Source: Gammaproteobacteria bacterium (GTDB lineage: Bacteria > Pseudomonadota > Gammaproteobacteria > Steroidobacterales > Steroidobacteraceae). Taken from it: DNA of 51,016 bases. Positions 1 to 12,628 of the stretch are shown here, one piece after another. The first letter of the stretch is position 1; each line of letters starts with the position of its first letter. Under the pieces are notes generated by a model. It saw only the letters and a program-made list of their open reading frames with translations, ran no database searches and was not told where the DNA came from. Both the position numbers and the translations under genes were made by a program. The DNA lies in the NCBI GenBank assembly GCA_021323735.1, contig JAJPKM010000002.1, positions 1 to 51,016 of the forward strand. Direction: 5' to 3'.

Positions 1-673
1 CGGCCGCCACCGCGGCACGCGCCAGCACCGGGACGAATTCCCGCTGCCCGCCCGAGGAGTCTCCCCGGCCGCCTGGCAGCTGCACCGAGTGCGTCGCATC
101 GAACACCACCGGGCAGCCGGTGGCGCGCATGATGGCCAGCGAGCGCATGTCCGATACGAGATTGTTGTAGCCGAAGGAAAATCCGCGCTCGCAGATCAGA
201 ACCTGCGCATTGCCGGTGGAGCGCGCCTTGTCGACCACATTCTGCATTTCCCAGGGCGAGAGGAACTGCCCCTTCTTGATGTTCACCGGCTTGCCCAAAG
301 AGCACGCGGCGACGATGAAATTGGTCTGCCGGCACAGGAATGCCGGAGTCTGCAGAACGTCGACCACCGCCGCCACGTCGGCCAGCGGAGTATCCTCATG
401 CACGTCGGTCAAGACCGGCACGCCAATTTGCTCGCGCACTTTGCCCAACGCCTTCAGGCCCTGCGCCAGACCCGGACCGCGAAAACTCGATCGCGAGGAG
501 CGATTGGCTTTGTCGAAAGACGCCTTGAAGATGAAGGGAATATTCAGCGCCGCGGTCATTTCCTTCAGGCGGCCGGCCACCTCGATCACCAGGCTCTCGC
601 TTTCGATGACGCAGGGTCCGGCAATCAAGAAGAACGGGCGATCCGCTCCGACCTCGAAGGAAGCCAGTTTCAT
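1..673 (-). CDS. kdsA: KdsA, 3-deoxy-D-manno-octulosonate 8-phosphate synthase (3' end cut by window)
   Basis: Cytoplasmic enzyme condensing phosphoenolpyruvate with arabinose 5-phosphate to KDO-8-P, the precursor of the KDO of lipopolysaccharide. The translation starts [21 protein letters not shown] and shows family motifs [36 protein letters not shown] and [16 protein letters not shown]. About 224 residues are present; the C-terminal fifth lies beyond base 1. The ATG at 671-673 is 12 bases after the pyrG stop, so it is probably co-transcribed with pyrG, as in Pseudomonas, where eno follows. No strong ribosome binding site is visible. Identification is secure; only the end is missing. Confidence 0.96.
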   Translation of the reverse strand, partial: MKLASFEVGADRPFFLIAGPCVIESESLVIEVAGRLKEMTAALNIPFIFKASFDKANRSSRSSFRGPGLAQGLKALGKVREQIGVPVLTDVHEDTPLADVAAVVDVLQTPAFLCRQTNFIVAACSLGKPVNIKKGQFLSPWEMQNVVDKARSTGNAQVLICERGFSFGYNNLVSDMRSLAIMRATGCPVVFDATHSVQLPGGRGDSSGGQREFVPVLARAAVAA

Positions 674-685
674 GTGGTTAAGCGT

Positions 686-2635
<1,950 letters not shown>

Positions 2636-3976
2636 CTAAATCAGGATGGGCGCATTGTTCCATTCGACTTTGAGCCCCGGCGCATCCGGCGCGGCGCGCC
2701 AGCGCGCGTCCATCCACAAATCAGCGACGGCGATCAATTCCTCGCCCGCGAATACCAAGGGCAGCGCATCCCGCATCCACGGCAACACGCCCTGCGACTG
2801 ACACAGGTGCTGCACCGTCTGGGTTCTGGCCGTCCGGGCCGGTTTGAGCGTTTCGCCCCCGTTGCGCCCTCGCACCATCACGGCCGGCGGCAAGGCGTGG
2901 GCCGCCAATCCGCCGATCTGCGTGTTCCACGTGAGGGTGCCGAGATTCGCGCCCAGCACGATCGTCGATCCCGGTGAAGTATCCCAAGACCTTGCCTCCT
3001 CGAGGCGCGGGCACGCCGCTGCGGTGAGGAACAGTCTTTGCCGATAGCGGCGCAAGGCCTTGTCGCTCCACACGATGGCAGGCTGGTGATCGGCGTCTGC
3101 GTCGAACACCTGCCGCAGGGCCTCGGCGAGCCGAGCCGTCGACGGCGCTTCCACGCCGGCCTCGCTGAGCCAAAAGCGAACGACATTCACCCGCTGCAGT
3201 TGCGGCAGCACCCTCAAGCCGGGAACGGACAATGCGTCGCCGTCGCGCAGGCGCACCACGTCTCGGGCGGCGGCGACGTCCAGCAATTCTTGCGCCTCCG
3301 CCATGTGGCGAGCGGCGCGCGACAGTGCCGTTTCGGCACCCGGCCAGCGCGTCTCGATCGGTGGCCAGATCTCCCTTCGCAGGTAAGCGCGGTCGAAACG
3401 CAGGTCCTGATTCATGGGATCGATCGAGTGACGATTCTCGAGGTGCCCGCCCCATTGCAGCAGCTCGCGATGCGGCACATCGAGCACCGGACGCACATGC
3501 CATCCTAACCCAAAGGCGCGGCAGGCCGGCATGGCCGACATGCCCTTGACGCCGGCTCCCCGCAACGCCTGCAGCAACAGGGTCTCAGCCTGATCCCGGC
3601 GATGGTGCGCCGTCAGCAGGCATTCCCGCGGCTGAAGCTGCGCGGCGAGCGCCGCATAGCGCGCCTCGCGTGCGGCGGCCTCAATCGACAGCCCGGCCCC
3701 GCTTGGGACCTCGACGCGGATTATTTCCAATGGAACACCCAGGCGTCGGCAAAGATCCGTGCATGCGTCGCGAAATTCCGCGGCCGCGGCCTGTAGGCCA
3801 TGATCGATATGCACGGCCCGCAGCGGCAAGCCGTGAAATCGCCCACCCATACCCGCCACCAAGCGGAGCAATGCGGCCGAATCCGCGCCGCCGCTCAATG
3901 CCACCACCAGGCCGGCCGCATCGGCGGGAATGCAGGACTCGATGACCGCGTACAGGGATGCCGCGGACGAAGCCAT
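2636..3976 (-). CDS. tilS: tRNA(Ile)-lysidine synthase TilS
   Basis: Converts C34 of the CAU-anticodon tRNA-Ile to lysidine so that it reads AUA; cytoplasmic and normally essential. The ATP-pyrophosphatase loop SGGADS is at residues 28-33, followed by the LTAHHRRDQAETLLLQALRG region, typical of the N-terminal catalytic domain. The 446 residues allow for the usual TilS substrate-binding and C-terminal domains. The ATG at 3974-3976 lies 5 bases after the accA stop, so it is read with accA, the standard gammaproteobacterial neighbour. The stop is TAG. Confidence 0.95.
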   Translation of the reverse strand: MASSAASLYAVIESCIPADAAGLVVALSGGADSAALLRLVAGMGGRFHGLPLRAVHIDHGLQAAAAEFRDACTDLCRRLGVPLEIIRVEVPSGAGLSIEAAAREARYAALAAQLQPRECLLTAHHRRDQAETLLLQALRGAGVKGMSAMPACRAFGLGWHVRPVLDVPHRELLQWGGHLENRHSIDPMNQDLRFDRAYLRREIWPPIETRWPGAETALSRAARHMAEAQELLDVAAARDVVRLRDGDALSVPGLRVLPQLQRVNVVRFWLSEAGVEAPSTARLAEALRQVFDADADHQPAIVWSDKALRRYRQRLFLTAAACPRLEEARSWDTSPGSTIVLGANLGTLTWNTQIGGLAAHALPPAVMVRGRNGGETLKPARTARTQTVQHLCQSQGVLPWMRDALPLVFAGEELIAVADLWMDARWRAAPDAPGLKVEWNNAPILI

Positions 3977-3981
3977 GCGCT

Positions 3982-4941
3982 TTAAGGGTCGCGGAACGCA
4001 CCGAAGCCGCGCACGCGGGCCTGCCGGGCGTCGAGCAACTGGGTGATGGGTTGATTACGCAGCTCGGCCAGGTTCTTGACGATGCTCTGCTTCATCGCTT
4101 CCGCCATCGACTGCGGGTCGCGATGCGCCCCGCCGTGAGGTTCCTTCAAGACTTCATCGACCAGCCCGAGCTTGTACAGTCGTTCTGCGGTTCCACCCAT
4201 CGCTTCGGCAGCGATTTCCTTCTTCTCGGTGCCCTTCCACAGAATTGACGCGCAGGCTTCCGGCGAAATGACCGAATACACGCTGAACTGCAACATGATC
4301 AGCCGGTCGCAAACGCCGATCGCCAGTGCGCCGCCGGAACCACCCTCGCCGATGACGATGCTCAATATGGGAGCGGCCAAGTTGGACATCTCGAACAGAT
4401 TGCGCGCAATGGCCTCGCTCTGGCCGCGTTCCTCGGAGCCGATGCCCGGATAGGCTCCCGGCGTATCGATCAACGTCACCACGGGGATGCGAAAGCGTTC
4501 CGCCATTTTCATCAGCCGCAGCGCCTTGCGATAGCCTTCGGGCTTGGGCATGCCGTAGTTGCGCCGCACCCGCTCCTTGGTATCCCGCCCCTTCTGGTGA
4601 CCGATCAGCATCACCGGCATGCCATTGACCCGGGCCAGGCCGCCGACGATGGCCAAGTCATCGCTGTACATCCGATCGCCGTGCAGCTTCTGCCAATCGC
4701 TGAAAATCATGGATACGTAGTCCAGCGTATAGGGCCGCTGCGGATGGCGCGCGAGCTCAGTGATCTGCCAGGGGGTGAGATTGGCGAAGATGCTGGTGGT
4801 GAGCGCCCTGCTCTTCGACTGCAGGCGCTTGATCTCCTCGGAAATGTTGACGCTGGCATCGGTGCCGATGAATTTCAGCTCCTCGATCTTTGCCTCGAGC
4901 TCCGCAATGGGTTGCTCAAATTCCAGAAAATTCATCGCCAT
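3982..4941 (-). CDS. accA: Acetyl-CoA carboxylase carboxyltransferase subunit alpha
   Basis: With AccD it transfers CO2 from biotin carboxyl carrier to acetyl-CoA, the first committed step of fatty acid synthesis. The 319 residues equal the E. coli length. It begins [22 protein letters not shown], a helical N-terminus, and carries [22 protein letters not shown] and the [12 protein letters not shown] oxyanion-hole region. The ATG at 4939-4941 overlaps the dnaE end by 10 bases and has a GAGGAA RBS about 8 bases upstream; a second ATG two codons later is possible. The dnaE-accA-tilS order is conserved. Confidence 0.97.
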   Translation of the reverse strand: MAMNFLEFEQPIAELEAKIEELKFIGTDASVNISEEIKRLQSKSRALTTSIFANLTPWQITELARHPQRPYTLDYVSMIFSDWQKLHGDRMYSDDLAIVGGLARVNGMPVMLIGHQKGRDTKERVRRNYGMPKPEGYRKALRLMKMAERFRIPVVTLIDTPGAYPGIGSEERGQSEAIARNLFEMSNLAAPILSIVIGEGGSGGALAIGVCDRLIMLQFSVYSVISPEACASILWKGTEKKEIAAEAMGGTAERLYKLGLVDEVLKEPHGGAHRDPQSMAEAMKQSIVKNLAELRNQPITQLLDARQARVRGFGAFRDP

Positions 4942-7900
4942 GAGCTCGTTTCCTCGCCGCGGACATCATTTCGCGGACCATACACTAAATACCACCCCTC
5001 GCGCCCAACCGTGGCAGAAAGTCGATCCAAAAGCTCCCGCGTCGGACGCACCGACCAGGCGTCCGACAGGTTGAGCTTGCCGCTGTAACCCTCTCGCGCA
5101 ACCGCCACACTGACGCCGCAGGGGCCGCGCAAATAGGGCTTGAGCATCTGCTCGAAACGATTCATGCCCTGCGGACCGTCGAACTCGGCAGGCCAGCGCA
5201 GCCACAGGCGGCGCGCGAAGCGCTCGCGCGCCCGGTCGATATCCATCAACGACTTCGCCTGCAACCGCCAAGCCTCGATGAAGTCATCGAAGCGCAACGT
5301 ACCATCGATGATCAGGATGGCATCCTTGACGATGATATCGCGATGCTGCTGGAACACCTCCTCGTACAGGCTTACCTCGAGGCGCGCACTGCGGTCATCC
5401 AGGATCAAGGTCACACGGTTCGGGCGGCGCCGGATTTCGAGCACCAGGCCGGCTACGGTGGCCGGCTTGCCGGCCGACCAGCTGCGCGCACCTTCCGCGG
5501 GCGCAGCCGGTTTCGGGCCGCCCACATCGGCGAGGCGCGCGCTCACCAAAAACTTCAAATCCGGCTCGTACGGCGTGATGGGATGGCCGCTCAAGAACAG
5601 CCCCAGCGTTTCGCGCTCGCCCGCCAGTCGCTCCGCTTCCGACCAATCCGCCACCGCCGTGTTCTCCGCGGCGCTCAAACCGAACAGGTCGTCTTGACCC
5701 ACGCTGATGGCACGGGAGTTCTGCTCTCCCAAGTGCATCGCGCGCTCGAGTTCCGCGGTCAGTGAGGCACGGTTCGGTCCGATGAGATCCAAACTGCCGG
5801 AGCGGATCAATGCCTCGAACACCCGCCGGTTCACCCGCTGCAAGTCGATGCGGCGGCAAAGGTCCGCCAGGGACGTGAACGCTCCGTTCTTCTCGCGCTC
5901 TTCGATGATGGCCTCGACCGCCGAGGCGCCCACGCCCTTGATGGCGCCCATCCCGTAGCGAATGCTCGAGGCACCCGCCACGCGAAACGCATAGACCGAG
6001 GCGTTCACATCGGGCGGAAGTACCTTGAGACCCATGTCGGTGCACTCGTCGATGAGCGTCACCACCTTGTCCGTCTTGTCCATGTCCGAGGACAGCACGG
6101 CCGCCATGTACGCCGCCGGATAGTGCGCCTTGAGCCACGCCGTCTGATACGACAAGAGCGCATAGGCCGCCGAATGCGACTTATTGAAGCCATACCCGGC
6201 GAACTTTTCCATCAAGTCGAAAATATGCGTGGCCTGTGTCTCGCGCACCCCTCGCGCCACCGCGCCGCTGACGAACACCGAGCGCTGTTTGGCCATCTCC
6301 TCGGGCTTCTTCTTGCCCATGGCGCGGCGCAGGAGATCGGCGCCGCCCAAAGTGTAGCCGGCCAATATCTGCGCGATCTGCATGACCTGTTCCTGGTACA
6401 GAATCACCCCGTAAGTGGCCTCGAGCACGGGTTTCAGATCCGGATGCAGGTAATCGATGGTTGCGCCGCTGGTGTCGTGCTTGCGGGCGATGAAGTCCTC
6501 GACCATGCCGGATTGCAGCGGGCCGGGCCGGAACAGCGCCACGAGCGCGACGATATCGCCGAAGCGGTCGGGTTGCAGGCGCCGGATCAGATCCTTCATG
6601 CCGCGCGATTCGAGCTGGAAGACCGCCGTGGTCTTGGTGCTCTTGAGCAATGCATAGGTCGGCGCATCGTTCATCGGCAATGTGCTCATGACGAGCGGCG
6701 CTTCACCGCCCGCGGTGCGCTGCTCATTGATGTCGCGCACTACCCAGTCGATGATGGTGAGGGTTCGCAGCCCCAGAAAGTCGAATTTCACCAGGCCCGC
6801 GGCTTCGACATCGTCCTTGTCGAACTGCGTCACCGGCGCGGCGCTGCCCTCTTCGCAATACAGCGGTGTGAAGTCGGTGAGCACCGAGGGCGCGATGACC
6901 ACGCCGCCGGCATGCGTGCCGGCATTGCGGGCCAGTCCCTCGAGCGACCGAGCCAGGTCGATGAGATCGTGAACCTCGGACTCGTTGTCGTAGAGACGCT
7001 TCAGCTCCTCTTCCTGTTCGAGCGCCTTGTCGAGCGTCATGCCGATTTCCAGCGGAATCAGCTTGGCGATTTTGTCCACATAGCCATAGGGGTGCCCGAG
7101 CACTCGCCCGACATCGCGCACGACGGCTTTGGCGGCCAAGGTACCGTAGGTGATGATCTGCGAGACGCGGTCCCGTCCGTACTTGTTGGCCACGTACTCG
7201 ATGACTCGATCGCGCCCGTCCATGCAGAAATCGACGTCGAAGTCCGGCATCGACACGCGCTCGGGATTCAAGAACCGCTCGAACAGCAGATCATGCTCGA
7301 TGGGATCCAAGTCGGTGATGCCCAAGGCATAGGCCACCAACGAGCCGGCGCCGGAACCGCGGCCGGGACCCACCGGCACGCCGTTCTCGCGCGCCCACCG
7401 GATGAAGTCCGCCACGATCAAGAAATATCCTGCGAAACCCATGGCACAAATGACACCGAGTTCCAGATCCAGCCGTGCCTGGTAGGCAGCGCGCGTTGCA
7501 TCATCGCCCGACGGAGCGGCGCCGGCCGCGCCGGCGGACAGCACGGGCGATGCGTCGATGCGTGCTTGCAAGCCGCGCTGGGACTCCGCGCGCAGGAATT
7601 CCTCGGTGTTCGATCCTGCCGGCACAGGATAGGCGGGTAGCATGGAGGCACCCAAGCGAATCTCCAGGGAACATCGCTTGGCGATCTCGAGCGAATTGGC
7701 CAACAGCTCGGGCGCGTCGTTGAACAGTTCCGCCATTTCCGCCGGCGACTTAAGATACTGTTCCTCGGAATAGCGGCGCACCCGGCTCGCATCGCCGAGC
7801 TGCGCGCCGTCATGAATGCAAACACGCGCCTCGTGCGCCTCGAACTCGGCGCGCGTCAGGAAACGCACGTCATTGGTGGCGACGGCCGCAACACCCCGGG

Positions 7901-8477
7901 ACTGCGCCAGTTCCATGGTGCCTTCGGCGCAAACCTGTTCACCCGCGCGGCCGGTGCGTTGAACCTCCAGATAGAACCGGTCGCCGCAGAACGCCTGCCA
8001 ACGCTCGAGGCAGCGCTGCGCCTCGTCGTCGCGGCCGCGTGCAAGGCAACGGCCGATGTCGCCCTCTGCCCCGCCCGACAGCACGATGAGGCCTTGCAGC
8101 ACCTCGCGGGTAATCCAGCCACGCTCCAGCATGGGCGCGCCCCGCTGCTGGCCCTCCAGATACGACCGCGTGACCAACTGTGTCAGATGCCGATAGCCCA
8201 TGAGGTTCTGGCACAGAAACACGATGCGCGAGGGTGCCGCTCGCTCCCCGGGCTCGCGAATCCATGCATCGACGCCGATCAGCGGCTTGACCCCCGCGGC
8301 CTGCGCTTCCTTGTAGAACTTCACCATGGCAAATAAATTGCACTGATCGGTGAGGGCAACGGCGGGCATGCCGGCCGCCGCGACAGCCGCCATCAAATCC
8401 GGGACGCGAACGATACCGTCGACCAAGGAGTATTCGGTATGCAGCCGCAGGTGAACGAAGCTCGTCAAGGTTCGCAC
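4932..8477 (-). CDS. dnaE: DNA polymerase III subunit alpha
   Basis: Replicative polymerase. The PHP domain is N-terminal ([15 protein letters not shown]). The catalytic aspartates sit in PDFDVDF (Asp412 and Asp414) and a third in [19 protein letters not shown] precedes them. A helix-hairpin-helix region ([15 protein letters not shown]) and an OB-fold ([20 protein letters not shown]) follow. At 1181 residues it is close to the usual 1160. No intein is seen. The GTG at 8475-8477 is listed as start, but a TTG at 8466-8468, overlapping the rnhB TGA as TTGA, would give [15 protein letters not shown], closer to other family starts; neither has a clear RBS. Confidence 0.97.
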   Translation of the reverse strand: MRTLTSFVHLRLHTEYSLVDGIVRVPDLMAAVAAAGMPAVALTDQCNLFAMVKFYKEAQAAGVKPLIGVDAWIREPGERAAPSRIVFLCQNLMGYRHLTQLVTRSYLEGQQRGAPMLERGWITREVLQGLIVLSGGAEGDIGRCLARGRDDEAQRCLERWQAFCGDRFYLEVQRTGRAGEQVCAEGTMELAQSRGVAAVATNDVRFLTRAEFEAHEARVCIHDGAQLGDASRVRRYSEEQYLKSPAEMAELFNDAPELLANSLEIAKRCSLEIRLGASMLPAYPVPAGSNTEEFLRAESQRGLQARIDASPVLSAGAAGAAPSGDDATRAAYQARLDLELGVICAMGFAGYFLIVADFIRWARENGVPVGPGRGSGAGSLVAYALGITDLDPIEHDLLFERFLNPERVSMPDFDVDFCMDGRDRVIEYVANKYGRDRVSQIITYGTLAAKAVVRDVGRVLGHPYGYVDKIAKLIPLEIGMTLDKALEQEEELKRLYDNESEVHDLIDLARSLEGLARNAGTHAGGVVIAPSVLTDFTPLYCEEGSAAPVTQFDKDDVEAAGLVKFDFLGLRTLTIIDWVVRDINEQRTAGGEAPLVMSTLPMNDAPTYALLKSTKTTAVFQLESRGMKDLIRRLQPDRFGDIVALVALFRPGPLQSGMVEDFIARKHDTSGATIDYLHPDLKPVLEATYGVILYQEQVMQIAQILAGYTLGGADLLRRAMGKKKPEEMAKQRSVFVSGAVARGVRETQATHIFDLMEKFAGYGFNKSHSAAYALLSYQTAWLKAHYPAAYMAAVLSSDMDKTDKVVTLIDECTDMGLKVLPPDVNASVYAFRVAGASSIRYGMGAIKGVGASAVEAIIEEREKNGAFTSLADLCRRIDLQRVNRRVFEALIRSGSLDLIGPNRASLTAELERAMHLGEQNSRAISVGQDDLFGLSAAENTAVADWSEAERLAGERETLGLFLSGHPITPYEPDLKFLVSARLADVGGPKPAAPAEGARSWSAGKPATVAGLVLEIRRRPNRVTLILDDRSARLEVSLYEEVFQQHRDIIVKDAILIIDGTLRFDDFIEAWRLQAKSLMDIDRARERFARRLWLRWPAEFDGPQGMNRFEQMLKPYLRGPCGVSVAVAREGYSGKLNLSDAWSVRPTRELLDRLSATVGREGWYLVYGPRNDVRGEETSSWR

Positions 8478-9052
8478 CGCAAGGCAAGGCGCACCGGCTC
8501 GAAGGAACGGCGGTGCAAGGCACAGGGGCCGTGCAAGCTGAGCAGGCGCTGATGATCCTTGGTCGCGTAGCCTTTGTGAGTTGCGAAAGAATATGCAGGA
8601 TATACCGTATCCATTTGATCCATAAAGCTATCTCTCGCGGTCTTCGCCAGAATCGAGGCGGCGCTGATCGCCGGTTCCGAAACATCGCCGTCAATGATGG
8701 CACGAGCCGTCAACACCTTGCCCAATCCGTGCAAATGGGGCAACCGGTTACCGTCCACCAGCACATGATCGGGCGTGAGGGTCATGGCCAGCAAGGCGCG
8801 GCGCATCGCGAGGAAAGTGGCTTGCAGAATGTTCAGCGCATCGATTTCAAAATGATCTGCCCAGCCGATACCGAAGCACAGTGCGTCGCGCTTGATGGCA
8901 ATGCTCAGGCGCGAGCGCTCCTCGGGACTCAGCGATTTGGAGTCGGCAACGCCTTCGATGGGCCGGCGTGGCCGCAAGATCACGGCGGCTGCCACGACAG
9001 GACCTGCCAGCGGACCGCGCCCCGCCTCGTCGATGCCGGCGACCCGCCTCAC
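8465..9052 (-). CDS. rnhB: Ribonuclease HII
   Basis: Cleaves RNA in RNA-DNA hybrids and removes misincorporated ribonucleotides. The N-terminal motif GIDEAGRGPLAGPV carries the first two catalytic acidic residues (Asp8, Glu9), and DSKSLSPEER and DGDVSEPAISAASILAK are further family signatures. The 195 residues are normal. The start is GTG (9050-9052), overlapping the lpxB TGA as GTGA, so translation is probably coupled to lpxB. It lies between lpxB and dnaE as in most Gammaproteobacteria. Confidence 0.96.
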   Translation of the reverse strand: MRRVAGIDEAGRGPLAGPVVAAAVILRPRRPIEGVADSKSLSPEERSRLSIAIKRDALCFGIGWADHFEIDALNILQATFLAMRRALLAMTLTPDHVLVDGNRLPHLHGLGKVLTARAIIDGDVSEPAISAASILAKTARDSFMDQMDTVYPAYSFATHKGYATKDHQRLLSLHGPCALHRRSFEPVRLALRCEP

Positions 9053-10245
9053 CGCGACGATCCCGCCGGCGTATCGCCCTGCAAGAGTTCCAGGACGGCC
9101 TGCACCGCGCGCGCGCCGGCCCCGCGTCGCAGCTCGGCGTGGATCTTCGAGAACTCACGCTCCAAAGCGACGCGCTTGTCGGTATCGTCAAGCCACATCA
9201 AGAGCTCCGCTCCGATCGACTCGGGGACAATTTCGCCCTGAAAATATTCGCCGACGACGCGCCGATCCGCAAGTAGATTCGGTTGTGCAAAAAACTTGGA
9301 TTTCACCAGATTCAGTCTCGCGATCAGCCAGCCCGTCAGGCACCCTAAGCGGTACACGACGACCATGGGGCGCTTGCACAGGGCAGCCTCCAGGCTGGCG
9401 GTGCCCGAAGCCACCAGCACCACGTCGGCGGCGCTCAAGGCAGTGGTCGCCTGGCCGTCGATCAGCCGCACGCCGATCGAGGGGGCGTCGCGCTCCAGCA
9501 CGCGAGAGAAAATCTGCCGCGTCGCGGCGCTCGCCATCGGGGCGATGAATGTCAGGTTGGGCCGCCGTGCGGCCAACCAGCGCGCCGTGGCGGCGAAATC
9601 GCCGGCCAACCGGCCGACCTCGCCGCGCCGGCTTCCCGGCAGCAAGGCGACCACACTGGCGTCCGCACTTAACCCGAGGGCGCGACGGGCGGCGGCGCGG
9701 TCGATAGTCTCCGGAATGGCATCCGCCAACGGATGGCCGACGAATTCGGCGCGGATGCCATGCTCGTCATAAAAGCGCTTTTCGAAGGGCAGCAGGCACA
9801 GCACCAAATCCACCGATTCTCGAATACTGCGCGCGCGCCCCTGTCGCCATGCCCACACCTGGGGGCTGACGTATTGCACGGTCGGTATACCCGCGGCATG
9901 CAGGCTGCGGGCCAATCGCAAATTGGTATCGGGCGCGTCGATGCCGATGAAAACATCCGGCCGTGCCGTCAGGAACATACGCTTGATGCGCGCCAGAAGC
10001 CTTACCAGGCGCGGTAAATCGCGCAGTACGTCGAACAAACCCATCACCGCCAGCGACTCGGCCGGTTCCCAGCTCTCGCAGCCGGCCGCCTGCATTTTTG
10101 GCCCGGCGACACCGAAGAACTGCGTGTCCGGAGCGTGGCGGCGAAATGCGCGGATGAAGTCGGCGCCCAGGGTGTCGCCCGACGCTTCGCCTGCCACCAG
10201 ACCCACCCGCAGTGGTGCGGACTTGCTAGCCGGCGACGCCGCCAT
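9049..10245 (-). CDS. lpxB: Lipid-A-disaccharide synthase
   Basis: Peripheral inner-membrane glycosyltransferase (GT19) joining UDP-2,3-diacylglucosamine and lipid X to form the lipid A disaccharide. Motifs: LRVGLVAGEASGDTLGA at the N-terminus, FIGIDAPDTNLRLAR, YVSPQVWAWRQGR, FVGHPLADAIP and LLPGSRRGEV. The ATG at 10243-10245 gives 398 residues, with a short lead before LRVGLVAGEASGD like family members. A TTG at 10285-10287 would add 14 residues. Neither start has an ideal RBS (GGAAG abuts the ATG). It is separated from lpxA by 84 bases and precedes rnhB. Confidence 0.95.
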   Translation of the reverse strand: MAASPASKSAPLRVGLVAGEASGDTLGADFIRAFRRHAPDTQFFGVAGPKMQAAGCESWEPAESLAVMGLFDVLRDLPRLVRLLARIKRMFLTARPDVFIGIDAPDTNLRLARSLHAAGIPTVQYVSPQVWAWRQGRARSIRESVDLVLCLLPFEKRFYDEHGIRAEFVGHPLADAIPETIDRAAARRALGLSADASVVALLPGSRRGEVGRLAGDFAATARWLAARRPNLTFIAPMASAATRQIFSRVLERDAPSIGVRLIDGQATTALSAADVVLVASGTASLEAALCKRPMVVVYRLGCLTGWLIARLNLVKSKFFAQPNLLADRRVVGEYFQGEIVPESIGAELLMWLDDTDKRVALEREFSKIHAELRRGAGARAVQAVLELLQGDTPAGSSR

Positions 10246-10329
10246 CTTCCGACCCAGCTTCGTCGGTTCCGCTTCGAGGATCACCAAATCCGTCTCGATC
10301 GCGGCTACGGGGAATACTCAGACAAGCTC

Positions 10330-11100
10330 CTAGCGAACGATACTGCGTGAGCTGCGCTTGATGAAATCGACGAAGGGCACGATCTCCGGCTGCGACGCCG
10401 CCGCCTTGTCCAGCTGCTCCAAGGCCGCCTTCAATTTCAGGCCGGAGCGGTACAGCAGCCGGTAGGCACGGCGGATGTTCAGAATTTGTTCCGCGGTGAA
10501 GCCACGGCGCTGCAGGCCCACGGCGTTGACACTGTGGGGAACCGCGGGACGCCCCACCGCCATCACGTAGGGCGGCACGTCGCGAGTCACCGCCGCGTTG
10601 TGCGCGAGGAAGCAATGTGCGCCCACCTTGGTGTGCTGATGCACGGCCGACAGCCCGCCCATGGTGACCCAATCGCCGACCTCCACATGGCCGCCCAGCG
10701 TGGCGCAGTTTGCCATCACGATCTGATCGCCCAGCAGGCAATCATGGGCGACATGCGAATACGCCATCAGGAGATTGTCGTTGCCGATGCGCGTCACGCC
10801 TTTGTCGTGCGTCGTGCCACGATTCACGGTGACGGATTCGCGAAACACATTCCGATCGCCGATCTCCAAGCGCGTGGGCTCGCCGTTGTATTTCTTATCC
10901 TGCGGCGCGTCGCCGAGGGAGGCGAACTGGAAAATCTTGTTGTTCGAACCGATGCGCGTGGGGCCGTTGATGACGGCGTGCGGACCGATCCAGGTCCCGG
11001 AGCCGATGACGACGTCGGCTCCGATCACCGTGAAGGGTCCGATTTCAACGTCCGCGGCAATCTCGGCCCGCGGCGAAATCACCGCCCGCGAATCGATCAT
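10330..11100 (-). CDS. lpxA: UDP-N-acetylglucosamine acyltransferase
   Basis: First lipid A step: transfers a hydroxyacyl chain from ACP to UDP-GlcNAc. The 256-residue product begins [21 protein letters not shown] and is built of hexapeptide repeats of a left-handed beta helix. The catalytic-His segment [19 protein letters not shown] is present, then the [18 protein letters not shown] region and a helical C-terminus. The ATG at 11098-11100 overlaps the fabZ TGA as ATGA; the frame stays open further upstream, but that part lies inside fabZ and does not look like LpxA. Confidence 0.97.
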   Translation of the reverse strand: MIDSRAVISPRAEIAADVEIGPFTVIGADVVIGSGTWIGPHAVINGPTRIGSNNKIFQFASLGDAPQDKKYNGEPTRLEIGDRNVFRESVTVNRGTTHDKGVTRIGNDNLLMAYSHVAHDCLLGDQIVMANCATLGGHVEVGDWVTMGGLSAVHQHTKVGAHCFLAHNAAVTRDVPPYVMAVGRPAVPHSVNAVGLQRRGFTAEQILNIRRAYRLLYRSGLKLKAALEQLDKAAASQPEIVPFVDFIKRSSRSIVR

Positions 11101-11576
11101 CCCGCCTCTCCCGCAGGCTTGGGCGCCTTGGTCTCGGGAGCGACCATGATTTCCGCGGACGCGACTTCCTGGCCTGCGACTTCCGCCACGCAATCGAATT
11201 TCCATATGCCTTTGAACGCGCGCTTCAAGGCGACCCGCAACATCAATTGATCGCCGGGTTCGACGGGCTTGCGGAAACGCGCGTTGTCGATGGCGACGAA
11301 ATAAAAACGCGTATCGATGTCGGGCACCACTTTCGCGGTCTTGAACGCGAGAATACCGGCGGCCTGAGCCAGGGCCTCGATGATGAGTACGCCCGGCATC
11401 AGCGGACGGTGCGGAAAATGTCCCGGAAAGAACGGCTCATTGAATGTGACGTTCTTCAGCGCCACGCAATGCTGCCCCGCCACGCACTCCAGCACCCGAT
11501 CGACCAACAAGAAGGGATACCGATGCGGCAATTGCCGCATGATCGCTTCGATATCCAACCTATCGGACTCCGACAT
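11097..11576 (-). CDS. fabZ: 3-hydroxyacyl-ACP dehydratase FabZ
   Basis: Hot-dog fold dehydratase of fatty acid elongation, supplying acyl-ACP and balancing hydroxyacyl-ACP use by LpxA and LpxD. Motifs [13 protein letters not shown] and [20 protein letters not shown] contain the active-site His and Glu. 159 residues. The ATG at 11574-11576 has a strong AGGAGA RBS and lies 17 bases inside the lpxD end. The order lpxD-fabZ-lpxA-lpxB is conserved. Confidence 0.97.
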   Translation of the reverse strand: MSESDRLDIEAIMRQLPHRYPFLLVDRVLECVAGQHCVALKNVTFNEPFFPGHFPHRPLMPGVLIIEALAQAAGILAFKTAKVVPDIDTRFYFVAIDNARFRKPVEPGDQLMLRVALKRAFKGIWKFDCVAEVAGQEVASAEIMVAPETKAPKPAGEAG

Positions 11577-12564
11577 TATCTCTCCTAGTGTCCAGTCGTC
11601 TCAAATGCGCGACCATTCGCCGCCACAATCTCGTTTCCACGGCCGGCATGCCGCTCGAATAGCTGCCGGCGTTCTTGATCGAGGCACTCACCAAGCTGCA
11701 CCCCGTGATCACCACATCATCCGCAATGGTCAAGTGGCCGGCAAATCCCACCATGCCGCCCACCATGCAACGTCGACCGATCACCGTGCTGCCGGAAATG
11801 CCCGTGCAGGCGGCAATCGCGGTGTGGGCACCTATGGTCACGTTGTGGCCTACTTGGATCTGATTATCCAGTTTGACCCCGTTCTCGACTACCGTATCGT
11901 CGATGGAACCCCGGTCGATGCTGGTGTTGGCGCCGATTTCCACATCATCTCCGATTCGCACGCTGCCCACCTGCGGCACTTTCACCCACGTGCCGCTGTT
12001 CGGCGCGAAACCGAAGCCGTCGGCGCCGACCACGGCGCCCGCGTGCAGGATGCAGCGCTGTCCGACGGTGACGCCAGGGTACAAGTTGACCCGCGACACC
12101 AGCGCCGAGTCCGCCCCGACGCTGGCGCCACGTTGCACGATGCATCCGGGGCCGATCCGGACCCGCTCCGCAATCTGCACGCCCTCCTCGATGACGGCGA
12201 GCGGTCCGATGCTGGCGGAAGCGGCTATCCGCGCTCCGTTCGCCACCACGGCGCTGGGGTGAATCCCAGGCGCTTCACTCACGGGGGGATGCAGGAGCGC
12301 CGCGATGCGCGCATAGGCCAGATACGGGTTGGGATCGATCAGCGCAGCGACCGGACAGTGGGATGCATCTTCCGCGCTCAAGAGCACGGCGGTCGCTCGG
12401 GTGGATTCCAGCTGCCGGCGGTAGCGCGAATTCGCCAGAAAACTCAAGGTACCGGCATTCGCGTGCGATAGCGTCGCGACGCTGCGGACCGTCAGATTCG
12501 GCTCACCGCGCAGGGTGAGTCCGAAGCGGACCGCCAGCTCGCCTAGACTGAATTCTCCCTGCAC
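11560..12564 (-). CDS. lpxD: UDP-3-O-(3-hydroxyacyl)glucosamine N-acyltransferase
   Basis: Third lipid A step: N-acylates UDP-3-O-acylglucosamine. An N-terminal uridine-binding domain ([32 protein letters not shown]) is followed by hexapeptide repeats and the catalytic-His region [15 protein letters not shown]. 334 residues, family length. The start is GTG (12562-12564) with GGGAG five bases upstream. That RBS lies in an inverted repeat described separately. It follows skp by 64 bases. Confidence 0.96.
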   Translation of the reverse strand: MQGEFSLGELAVRFGLTLRGEPNLTVRSVATLSHANAGTLSFLANSRYRRQLESTRATAVLLSAEDASHCPVAALIDPNPYLAYARIAALLHPPVSEAPGIHPSAVVANGARIAASASIGPLAVIEEGVQIAERVRIGPGCIVQRGASVGADSALVSRVNLYPGVTVGQRCILHAGAVVGADGFGFAPNSGTWVKVPQVGSVRIGDDVEIGANTSIDRGSIDDTVVENGVKLDNQIQVGHNVTIGAHTAIAACTGISGSTVIGRRCMVGGMVGFAGHLTIADDVVITGCSLVSASIKNAGSYSSGMPAVETRLWRRMVAHLRRLDTRRDNVGVR

Positions 12565-12565
12565 T

Positions 12566-12602
12566 TAGGCTCCCAAGCTCCCGGGCACTCCCCAGGAGCC
12601 TG
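12566..12602 (-). promoter_or_regulatory. Stem that could cover the lpxD ribosome binding site
   Basis: On the minus strand AGGCTCC (12595-12601) pairs with GGAGCCT (12567-12573), a 7-bp stem with a 21-base loop, extendable by a G-U pair. The second arm is the lpxD Shine-Dalgarno sequence. It could limit lpxD translation or be a by-product of base composition; no T-run follows. Confidence 0.3.
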
Positions 12603-12628
12603 TCTGAGTATTCGTGAGCTCCGAGCGC

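Noticed and set aside
6123-7640. 505-codon open frame on the plus strand
   Set aside because: It lies wholly opposite dnaE and its residue pattern is that of an antisense shadow in high-GC DNA; no RBS or family motif.
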